Source: Planctomycetota bacterium
GTDB taxonomy: Bacteria; Planctomycetota; Phycisphaerae; Sedimentisphaerales; Anaerobacaceae
Assembly (NCBI GenBank): GCA_026386835.1
Contig: JAPLMV010000151.1
Span: 1-7,356 of the forward strand
Direction: 5' to 3'
DNA length: 7,356 bases
Position 1 is the stretch's first letter. The number at the start of each line of letters is the position of its first letter. Both the position numbers and the translations under genes were made by a program. The notes beneath the pieces are model-generated. The model searched no databases and had not been told where the DNA came from. It saw nothing but the letters and a program-made list of their open reading frames with translations. Below are positions 1 through 5,109 of the stretch, piece after piece.

Positions 1-246
1 ATGTTCGTCTGGACAAAGGTGCCTAAGGAACATTCCAAAGGTAAGGGTAGTATCGATTATGCGATGGATTTGCTTGAAAATGCGGAGGTGGCAGTTGCCA
101 CAGGCAGGGCTTTCGGCGAGAACGGTGAGGATTATCTGAGAATAGATCTGGTGGAAATTGAGCAGCGGCTTCAGCAGGCGATTCGTAATATCGGACGATT
201 TGTCCAGCAAAAACCAGTAAGAAAAACAAAGGACAAAAGCCGATAG
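1..246 (+). CDS. C-terminal fragment of a class I/II (fold type I) aminotransferase, AlaC / LL-diaminopimelate aminotransferase-like; 5' end outside window
   Basis: PLP-dependent cytosolic transaminase tail, 81 codons, ending in TAG. The open frame runs into the left edge. The ATG at base 1 is probably an internal methionine, because it falls where the small C-terminal domain of this family begins (MFVWTKVP resembles the usual (M/F)YVWAKVP segment). Visible family features are a conserved middle (SIDYAMDLLENAEV), the glycine-rich turn GRAFGENGEDYLRI with R47 at the position of the family's substrate-carboxylate-binding arginine, and a closing helix (EQRLQQAIRNI). Members are about 390-410 aa, so roughly four fifths are missing. 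The usual SPG before the turn reads ATG here (residues 33-35). The lysine that binds PLP lies upstream, outside the window. Alanine, aspartate and LL-diaminopimelate specificities cannot be told apart from this fragment. No convincing terminator follows; the next gene starts about 580 bases later from its own promoter. Confidence 0.85.
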   Translation: MFVWTKVPKEHSKGKGSIDYAMDLLENAEVAVATGRAFGENGEDYLRIDLVEIEQRLQQAIRNIGRFVQQKPVRKTKDKSR

Positions 247-262
247 ATGACGGTTAAAATTA

Positions 263-385
263 CCGCCGGACGAATTTTTTTTATAGAATTCTTGAATTTT
301 TTTTTGAATATCGCAGTAATTTGAAATTGCCAATTTGCTGCATTTTAAGAATGTTATAGCGTGGTTGGCTGTAATAGTCCGGCGG
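263..385. repeat. Inverted repeat, 9-bp GC-rich arms (263-271 and 377-385)
   Basis: CCGCCGGAC at 263-271 is the exact reverse complement of GTCCGGCGG at 377-385, with 105 bases between. The arms are GC-rich islands in a very AT-rich stretch. Flanking bases show no target-site duplication, so a mobile element is not supported. A further local dyad lies inside: AAATT-gcc-AATTT at 324-336 within GCAG (313-316) / CTGC (338-341). Function is unknown. An operator or DNA cruciform upstream of the promoter at 414-442 is possible; chance is also possible. Confidence 0.5.
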
Positions 386-410
386 CAAGAAAAAAAATAT
401 TCAAAAAAAA
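298..410. repeat. Inverted repeat, 14-bp AT-rich arms (298-311 and 397-410), interleaved with the GC-rich repeat
   Basis: TTTTTTTTGAATAT at 298-311 is the exact reverse complement of ATATTCAAAAAAAA at 397-410. Much of the match is homopolymer, so the real information is the GAATAT core plus tract length. The right arm ends three bases before the -35 hexamer of the predicted promoter, so it overlaps a candidate UP element. The arms cross those of the 263-271/377-385 repeat, so both pairs cannot form as simple nested hairpins. Confidence 0.45.
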
Positions 411-413
411 TAC

Positions 414-442
414 TTGACTTTCTCTATGCAATCTGGTTAAAT
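414..442 (+). promoter_or_regulatory. Predicted sigma70-type promoter with extended -10 and upstream A-tracts, driving the PEP-CTERM gene pair
   Basis: The -35 hexamer TTGACT (414-419) and the -10 hexamer TTAAAT (437-442) are separated by 17 bases. TG at 434-435 gives an extended -10. Two A8 tracts (390-397 and 403-410) lie directly upstream, where an UP element would bind the RNA polymerase alpha subunit. Transcription would begin near 449-450, just before a small hairpin (CAGC 451-454 / GCTG 461-464) that would sit at the very 5' end of the RNA. I found no sigma54-type GG-N10-GC element in this region. The call rests on consensus match only. Confidence 0.6.
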
Positions 443-448
443 AACAGT

Positions 449-825
449 GTCAGCTTGGGGGCTGAAAAGAAAACTCAACAGGCAAAGGCAATGTAGGTTT
501 TTGTTTTTTTGGTCGTTTTTGTTTGTTTGGTTCCCAGTTTTTACAGGCAAGTCCAGGTCGAAGAAGGGGTGTTAAGAGAGCTTGGAGTTTAGGATGTTTT
601 TGCATCTTGAGCTTGCAGGCTGTGTCTTGTTTTAAAGGCACTCGGTCTAAGGTGACGAACTGCTGGCCCGGGGTGGAAGGAACTCATTTTTTGGACAGGA
701 AACTCATAAGACAGTTGCGCATTTGTTCTGCGCTAATGACGGATAAATGACTTTGGGTCATCAAAGGTAAGTTTTTTGTCAAACAAATAAAGAGTTTTTT
801 AATTATTTGGACTGGAGGTAAGGTG
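449..825 (+). promoter_or_regulatory. Long (about 375-nt) gene-free 5' leader with several local stem-loops
   Basis: Between the predicted start site and the first PEP-CTERM gene there is no credible reading frame; the short open frame at 523-750 starts with TTG and has no ribosome binding site. Local stems visible by eye are 451-454/461-464, TTAGGATG 589-596 with CATCTTGA 603-610 (one U-G inside the stem, one G-U), GCGCA 717-721 with TGCGC 729-733, ATGAC 747-751 with GTCAT 757-761, and CAAATAA 784-790 with TTATTTG 803-809. A T-rich patch lies at 498-530. Short direct repeats are AGCTTGnnGGCTG (452-464, 610-622), ACAGGCAA (478-485, 543-550) and GGAACTCAT / GGAAACTCAT (679-687, 698-707). I could not match it to a known riboswitch class by eye. 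It may be a regulatory leader or simply an untranslated spacer. Confidence 0.45.
784..819 (+). promoter_or_regulatory. AU-rich hairpin abutting the Shine-Dalgarno site of the first PEP-CTERM gene
   Basis: CAAATAA (784-790) pairs perfectly with TTATTTG (803-809) around a 12-base loop. Four bases later comes a near-perfect Shine-Dalgarno GGAGGT (814-819), six bases before the ATG at 826. The spacing selects ATG 826 over the in-frame GTG at 823, which is only three bases away. GGACTGG (809-815), which runs into the Shine-Dalgarno, could instead pair with CCAGTTT at 534-540 (two G-U pairs), and TGGACT (808-813) with AGTCCA at 550-555. Alternative folding is therefore conceivable but unproven. Confidence 0.4.
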
Positions 826-1500
826 ATGAAGTTAAACAGAATATTTTGCTTTTTGAGTTTCTTGTTTGTGGTAATGTCCGCCGGCAATGCCTTCGCTGTA
901 TTATTTGAACTGCCGAACAGTTCGTTTCAGGGTGGTGCATGGAATGGCGAATCGACTTATTCGGACAACGGATTCCAGGCCGTCGTTCAATATGCTGTTT
1001 ACGATAAGCTGGGCGGAAACGAGTGGGGGGGCAAAGGATATGACGCACCCGGCGATGGAAGATATATCTATGCTTATCAGGTATTTAATTACAACTCCAA
1101 CACAAATAAGGTAGGTTATTTGAAGCTGTTCGGGGCTGCAGGACACACCCTTACAGGCGGTGAGATGAGCGGCATTGGTTCGCAGAAGGATCCTACTGAC
1201 ACCCAGTTTCCGGAGCAGGGGATAAAACCGTTTTCCGGAGAGTTTGACGATACCGAGAAACAAATAAGCTGGAAATTTTTAGATGCCGGCGGTGATTTTG
1301 GCCTTATAGGTCAGGCGCAGCATTCATATTTTCTTATCTTTAGCAGCAATAATGCTCCTGTCATGGGTAATTACGAGATAAAACAATCTCAATCAGGAGG
1401 ACCAACTCCAGGTCAGGATTCAGCTCCTGAGCCCGCCACGATAGTATTGTTCGGTACGGGCGGTTTAATACTCCTCAGGAAGCTGCGAAAATCGATTTAG
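826..1500 (+). CDS. Exported PEP-CTERM sorting-domain protein, unknown ectodomain
   Basis: 224 aa. The N-terminus (MKLNRIF, then hydrophobic residues 8-20) is a Sec signal peptide with likely cleavage after AFA (22-24). The mature part (about 25-195) is rich in Gly, Asn, Tyr and aromatic beta-strand patterns (YIYAYQVFNYNSNT near 80-93, ISWKFLDAGG near 147-156), suggesting a beta-sandwich. I do not recognise it as an enzyme and see no catalytic motif. The tail is a standard PEP-CTERM signal: P201-E202-P203, hydrophobic 204-217, then basic RKLRK. In characterised systems such tails are recognised by an exosortase (EpsH/XrtA family) for cleavage and export to the outer surface or matrix; no exosortase is in this window. 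The ATG at 826 is chosen from the GGAGGT at 814-819. It is followed after 34 bases by a second PEP-CTERM gene, probably co-transcribed. A structural matrix or surface role is inference. Confidence 0.85.
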   Translation: MKLNRIFCFLSFLFVVMSAGNAFAVLFELPNSSFQGGAWNGESTYSDNGFQAVVQYAVYDKLGGNEWGGKGYDAPGDGRYIYAYQVFNYNSNTNKVGYLKLFGAAGHTLTGGEMSGIGSQKDPTDTQFPEQGIKPFSGEFDDTEKQISWKFLDAGGDFGLIGQAQHSYFLIFSSNNAPVMGNYEIKQSQSGGPTPGQDSAPEPATIVLFGTGGLILLRKLRKSI

Positions 1501-1534
1501 TGAAAATAAGATTTATTCAAAGTGGGGTGTGGCG

Positions 1535-2122
1535 ATGATTATAAAAAATAATTCGATAACTTCAGGATGGTTATGTGTGATACTGCCGTTGATGGCTATA
1601 ACGGCTTGTCTGGCTGCTCCGGCATATTGTCAAACAGGCAATCCAATAGCTCTTATGATTCAACAGTCACCTCCTGACGGCGGCACGGTAACGCCGGATG
1701 TCGGTGTTCATGATTTTGCCCCCAATAGCGAAGTTACACTGACCGCTGTTCCAAAGCCCGGCTATCAATTCGTGTACTGGCTGGGAGATGTCAGTGACGT
1801 GACATCAACCAGGGCCATAACCTATCTTAATACTCCGAAAATTATTATAGCGGTATTTGAGAGAAATGAGTATGCGTTTATGCTTGGCAGCGACGCTATA
1901 AGAAGCATCCCTATGGGCGGATTATACACAAGCGCCGGAGATTATGGCAACCAGGGCGGCATAAGCGGTGAAATTGTAAGAAGAACGTCCTCTTCGTCTC
2001 CCAAGCCGCCAGAAGAGACACACAATGTCCCAGTGCCGGAACCGGTACCAGAACCGGTGACAGGTGTATTATTAATTTTAGGCGGTCTTTTGACGTCTGT
2101 TATACGCAGGAAAAAGATGTGA
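1535..2122 (+). CDS. Exported PEP-CTERM protein with an InlB-type (Flg_new_2-like) repeat domain
   Basis: 195 aa from the ATG at 1535. The in-frame GTG at 1529 sits on top of the GGGG (1524-1527) that serves as ribosome binding site, so it is less likely. Residues 13-30 are hydrophobic: a signal peptide with possible cleavage after APA (28-30). An ITAC at 22-25 also fits a lipobox. Residues about 44-110 form one divergent InlB/Flg_new_2-type repeat: PPDGGTVTP, then EVTLTAVPKPGYQFVYW, a Gly-Asp turn and a closing IIIAVFE strand. Such repeats are usually surface-exposed binding or spacer modules. A Gly/Ser-rich linker (about 128-160) leads to a proline-rich stretch with the PEP motif twice (168-170 and 172-174), hydrophobic 175-190 and a basic end (RRKK). 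It lies 34 bases after another PEP-CTERM gene on the same strand. No enzymatic role is visible. Confidence 0.82.
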   Translation: MIIKNNSITSGWLCVILPLMAITACLAAPAYCQTGNPIALMIQQSPPDGGTVTPDVGVHDFAPNSEVTLTAVPKPGYQFVYWLGDVSDVTSTRAITYLNTPKIIIAVFERNEYAFMLGSDAIRSIPMGGLYTSAGDYGNQGGISGEIVRRTSSSSPKPPEETHNVPVPEPVPEPVTGVLLILGGLLTSVIRRKKM

Positions 2123-2201
2123 TTTTCAGAGTTGTCGATAATGGCCTGTGGGTAAAATAAATCGGCCGGCGATAAGTGGTATTTGTGTCCGTTTTATTGT
2201 C

Positions 2202-2534
2202 TTATGCTTTTCTGAACACCGCCACGACGTTCTCGACTTCCACCACAAACAGCCGGTTGTCGCCTTCAAAATCGACCGGTATGGCGCCTTTGGGGTTGAA
2301 AAGAACCTTGTCGTATTGACGCAGAGGTATTTCTGGGTTGTTCTCGACCTCTGCTGAAACCGCCACGATTCTGCCGGTTATCGTTGGAATTTCGATATTG
2401 TCCGGAAGCTGGATGCCGCCTTTAGTCTGTTTTTTATCCTCGTCTTTGCGTATAAGCACCCGTTTGCCTATCGGCTCAACCGTCTCAAACGAGCTTGTCT
2501 CGTCCTGATTTTTTTTATCTCTTTTGCTGTCCAT
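2202..2534 (-). CDS. groES: GroES-family (Cpn10) co-chaperonin, divergent, with charged N-terminal extension
   Basis: 110 aa against about 95 in E. coli GroES. GroES forms a heptameric lid on GroEL in the cytosol. The Cpn10 fold begins at VEPIGKRVLIRK (19-30), continues through the mobile loop (about 33-50: QTKGGIQLPDN) and GRIVAV (54-59), and ends with YDKVLFNP, LFVVEVENVVAVF. The GroEL-contact tripeptide I-V-L of E. coli reads I41-Q42-L43. Residues 1-18 (MDSKRDKKNQDETSS and on) are a hydrophilic extension absent from standard GroES. No groEL lies beside it, so it may be a second copy; family membership is clear, but pairing with a particular GroEL is not. The ATG at 2534 is preceded by GGGGG (2544-2548). 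topA lies 74 bases upstream on the same strand, with a promoter-like site between. It converges with the second PEP-CTERM gene (79 bases apart). Confidence 0.82.
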   Translation of the reverse strand: MDSKRDKKNQDETSSFETVEPIGKRVLIRKDEDKKQTKGGIQLPDNIEIPTITGRIVAVSAEVENNPEIPLRQYDKVLFNPKGAIPVDFEGDNRLFVVEVENVVAVFRKA

Positions 2535-2551
2535 ATTCCAATTCCCCCGTT

Positions 2552-2580
2552 ATTATAATACCGTTTCATCTCTCAGGCAA
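2552..2580 (-). promoter_or_regulatory. Predicted sigma70-type promoter for the GroES-like gene
   Basis: On the minus strand TTGCCT (2580-2575) and a perfect TATAAT (2557-2552) are separated by 17 bases, within the topA-groES gap. A start site seven bases past the -10 falls near 2545, inside the GGGGG that should act as the Shine-Dalgarno (2548-2544). Either the start lies slightly earlier, or the mRNA is nearly leaderless, or the gene is read from topA transcripts. No CIRCE-type inverted repeat is seen. Confidence 0.45.
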
Positions 2581-2608
2581 TAGCCCTGGTCAAAACCAAT
2601 TACGACAT

Positions 2609-4993
2609 CTACTGACCGGTTGTTTTGACTTTTTCTGTTTTCTTTATCTTTTTTCTTCCGAGGATTTCATCGGCTTCATCTCGTGTCTTGGGCGGCCAAT
2701 TTCCCTGCGACTGCAATTGCTTTAGATTTTCCAGATGCTTTATGCTGACGAGGGTTCTGCATCTTGGGAACTTATTACAGCCAAGGAACGGTCCTTTTTT
2801 GCTTTGCCTGATTACCAGTTCCCCTGTCTTGCACTTGTAGCATTTTATCCCTGTCGGTTCAGCAGGGGGCTTAGGCGGCAGGGGATTTCCTTCCTTGTCG
2901 AGCTTGAGGATGGTTTTGCAATTAGGATAATCCGAACAGCCCAGGAAAGCGCCAAACCGTCCGTATTTATTTGCCATTGGCTTACCGCAAACAGGGCATT
3001 TGTGCTCACTGAGTTTTTCTTCAAGCATTTTGCCTTCTTTGTCGCAGGGACTGGCAAATTTGCATTTTGGGTATACCGAGCAGCTCAGAAATTTTCCATT
3101 TTTACCGAATCTATAGACAAGCGGTTCGCTACATTTGGGACATTTGTATTCGCTGGGGACGAGTTCGGCCTTGGCGTGTTTCATGTGCTCGGTTGCCTTG
3201 TCGAGGTTTTGTTTAAAAGGACCGTAAAATTCTTTCAATACGCCTATCCAGTCGATGTGCTGCTCTTCGATTTTGTCGAGCTGCTCTTCCATATAGCGGG
3301 TAAAGGCGATATCCATTATTTTTGGAAAATACTCATTGAGCTTATCGGTAACGACCTCGCCGAGGTCCGTGGCATAGAGCTTTTTGTCTTTTTGTTCGAC
3401 GTAACGGCGGTCTTGGATGGTGCTGATGATGGAAGCATAAGTACTCGGCCTGCCTATGCCTTCTTTTTCCAGCGATTTAATCAGCGACGCCTCATTATAG
3501 CGGGCAGGTGGCTTGGTAAAATGCTGTTCGGCTTTGATGTCAAGAGCGGCCAGTTTCTGTCCCGCCTTTAACGCAGGAAGCTGCTGGTCATTTGATGAGG
3601 TCAGCCATATCCTCGTAAAGCCGTCGAAAACAAGTATTCTGCCCGTTGTTCTGTACCAGCATGTCCCGATGGAGGTCTGTGCCGCGATGTTCAAAGTTGT
3701 TACATCCCATTTTGCCTGTCCCATCTGGCATGCCACAAATCGCCGCCATATCAAGTCATAAAGTTTGAACTGCTCCTCGGTCAGGCACCTTTTTATTTCC
3801 AGCGGCGTCAGGTCAACATCGGTCGGACGAATTGCTTCGTGTGCCTGCTGAGCATTTTTATTTGAGGTGTAGAAATTTGGCTTTTCCGGCAGATAATTGG
3901 AGCCGATGTTCCTGTTTATATAATTGCGAACTTCGCTTATCGCTTCGGACGAGATATGCGTGCTGTCTGTTCGCATATACGTGATAAGTCCAAGCGACCC
4001 CATCGAGCCAAGGTCAATACCTTCGTACAATTGCTGCGCTATGGACATCGTCCTTTTTGCGCCGAAACCAAGCCGATTGGCTGCCGCTTGCTGCAGCGTT
4101 GACGTGATAAATGGAGCCGGTGCAGAAGAGGATGACTGCTTTGTCTCTATATCGGCCAGCTTGAATTCAGCCTGCTTTAATGCGTCGAAAATGCGATGCG
4201 CCTGTTCCTTGTTGGGCGCATGGAATTTCTCCTCGCCAACTTTGTATAGTTCCGCCTTGAACGCATTATGCTCGGCAAGCCATTTGTTCTGCTCTGCGAT
4301 TGTTACACCAGTGCCATCATCTGTTTTGGTCTTTATGAAATCGAGCCACTGCTGATTATAGCTGCTATGTAAATCAGAAGTGAAAACCGCTGGTATTAAC
4401 CAGTATTCTTCCGGCTTAAAGCCTCGTATTTCCCGCTCTCTCTCGACTACAATTTTGACAGCGACCGACTGCACGCGGCCGGCTGATAAGCCGCCGGCGA
4501 CTTTTTTCCACAACAACGGGCTTATCTGATAGCCGACTATCCGGTCGAGGATGCGCCTTGCCTGCTGAGCCATAACCTTGTCGAGGTCGAGCTTGCCGGG
4601 CTGCGAAAAAGCCGTCGTTATCGCAGTTTTTGTTATGGCGTTGAAGATTACGCGGTATGTTTTTTCTTCAGGGAAGCCGAGTATTTCCGCAAGGTTCCAT
4701 GCGATGGCTTCACCCTCGCGGTCAAGGTCGGTTGCCAGATACAGCTTATCACACTTTTTTGCTGCTGTCTTGAGCGATGCAATGACCTTTCTTTTGCCGG
4801 GCATTATATCGTAGGTCGGCTCAAAATTATTTTCTATATCGACGTTGAGACCCTTTGAAGGCAGGTCGCGAACATGACCCATCGAGGCCTGAACTTCGAA
4901 ATCATCGCCGAGATACTTATTTATCGTCTTGGCCTTTGCAGGCGACTCGACGATTACCAGCGTTTTGCCGTTGCTTGTTTTTTTCTTTGCCAT
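2609..4993 (-). CDS. topA: DNA topoisomerase I (type IA)
   Basis: 794 aa, complete. It relaxes negative supercoils by cutting one strand through a 5'-phosphotyrosine link. The TOPRIM domain is at the N-terminus: VIVESPAKAK (13-22, E16) and DLDREGE (89-95, D89, D91, E93 for Mg2+). AGRVQS is at 171-176. The catalytic tyrosine is Y339 in LITYMRTDS (336-344), followed by HEAIRPT (385-391). EGIGRPSTYA is at 511-520. Three C-terminal C4 zinc fingers follow: C618/C621/C638/C644, C666/C669/C686/C692 and C718/C721/C739/C745. The end is a lysine-rich tail. Length and order match bacterial TopA, and every key residue I looked for is present. Only a poor Shine-Dalgarno precedes the ATG (AGTAAGC); the leader there consists of heptamer repeats. 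A TTGACA-containing promoter-like site lies about 75-100 bases upstream, after rdgB. Confidence 0.97.
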   Translation of the reverse strand: MAKKKTSNGKTLVIVESPAKAKTINKYLGDDFEVQASMGHVRDLPSKGLNVDIENNFEPTYDIMPGKRKVIASLKTAAKKCDKLYLATDLDREGEAIAWNLAEILGFPEEKTYRVIFNAITKTAITTAFSQPGKLDLDKVMAQQARRILDRIVGYQISPLLWKKVAGGLSAGRVQSVAVKIVVEREREIRGFKPEEYWLIPAVFTSDLHSSYNQQWLDFIKTKTDDGTGVTIAEQNKWLAEHNAFKAELYKVGEEKFHAPNKEQAHRIFDALKQAEFKLADIETKQSSSSAPAPFITSTLQQAAANRLGFGAKRTMSIAQQLYEGIDLGSMGSLGLITYMRTDSTHISSEAISEVRNYINRNIGSNYLPEKPNFYTSNKNAQQAHEAIRPTDVDLTPLEIKRCLTEEQFKLYDLIWRRFVACQMGQAKWDVTTLNIAAQTSIGTCWYRTTGRILVFDGFTRIWLTSSNDQQLPALKAGQKLAALDIKAEQHFTKPPARYNEASLIKSLEKEGIGRPSTYASIISTIQDRRYVEQKDKKLYATDLGEVVTDKLNEYFPKIMDIAFTRYMEEQLDKIEEQHIDWIGVLKEFYGPFKQNLDKATEHMKHAKAELVPSEYKCPKCSEPLVYRFGKNGKFLSCSVYPKCKFASPCDKEGKMLEEKLSEHKCPVCGKPMANKYGRFGAFLGCSDYPNCKTILKLDKEGNPLPPKPPAEPTGIKCYKCKTGELVIRQSKKGPFLGCNKFPRCRTLVSIKHLENLKQLQSQGNWPPKTRDEADEILGRKKIKKTEKVKTTGQ

Positions 4994-4997
4994 GCTT

Positions 4998-5032
4998 ACT
5001 AATCACTAATCACAGACCACTAATCACTACTA
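4998..5032. repeat. Heptanucleotide tandem repeat (unit ACTAATC, five units) in the topA leader
   Basis: Five heptads in register on the + strand: ACTAATC (4998-5004), ACTAATC (5005-5011), ACAGACC (5012-5018), ACTAATC (5019-5025), ACTACTA (5026-5032). Three are identical and two degenerate. The array starts four bases upstream of the topA ATG and fills the place of its ribosome binding site. Short heptameric arrays of this general kind are known as intergenic elements in cyanobacteria (STRR families); I recall similar TAATCAC-type arrays in environmental genomes, but that is memory, not a search. Confidence 0.75.
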
Positions 5033-5067
5033 CATCGGTCATTTACAAAATAAAATTGAAAAAAGGA

Positions 5068-5096
5068 TAAATACAGCTATGTGAAGGGATTGTCAA
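5068..5096 (-). promoter_or_regulatory. Predicted sigma70-type promoter for topA
   Basis: On the minus strand a perfect -35 TTGACA (5096-5091) is followed after 17 bases by TATTTA (5073-5068), a weak -10 matching only the TAT. It lies in the 116-base gap between rdgB and topA. The start site would be near 5061, giving a leader of about 68 bases that contains the heptamer repeats. It would let topA be expressed apart from the arginine genes upstream. Confidence 0.45.
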
Positions 5097-5109
5097 GTAA
5101 AAACGCTTT

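Noticed and set aside
251..282. Terminator for the aminotransferase (CGGT 251-254 / ACCG 262-265, later T8)
   Set aside because: The stem is only four base pairs plus a mismatch, and the T-run starts about nine bases after it, too far for an intrinsic terminator.
263..385. Possible MITE bounded by 9-bp inverted repeats
   Set aside because: No target-site duplication flanks the arms, and the interior shows nothing typical of a mobile element.
523..750. Short + strand open frame of 75 codons in the leader region
   Set aside because: It starts at TTG with no ribosome binding site, has an irregular composition and no recognisable domain; it lies in what looks like an untranslated leader.
247..825. 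Sigma54 (-24/-12) promoter, as used by some PEP-CTERM regulons
   Set aside because: No GG-N10-GC pair with a reasonable surrounding consensus was found on the + strand.
901..1263. 120-codon - strand open frame
   Set aside because: It is antisense to the first PEP-CTERM gene, which has a signal peptide, Shine-Dalgarno and sorting tail.
2161..2173. ATCG-gccgg-CGAT dyad between the convergent genes as a terminator
   Set aside because: The stem is four base pairs with a tight loop. On the minus strand a TTTATTTT follows, but stability looks too low to claim it.
2735..3571. 278-codon + strand open frame
   Set aside because: It is fully antisense to the well-supported topA; its peptide is a composition shadow (Phe/Ala/Val-rich) with no domain or ribosome binding site.
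4998..5032. CRISPR-like array
   Set aside because: Units are 7 bases with no spacers and no cas genes; it is a simple heptamer repeat.
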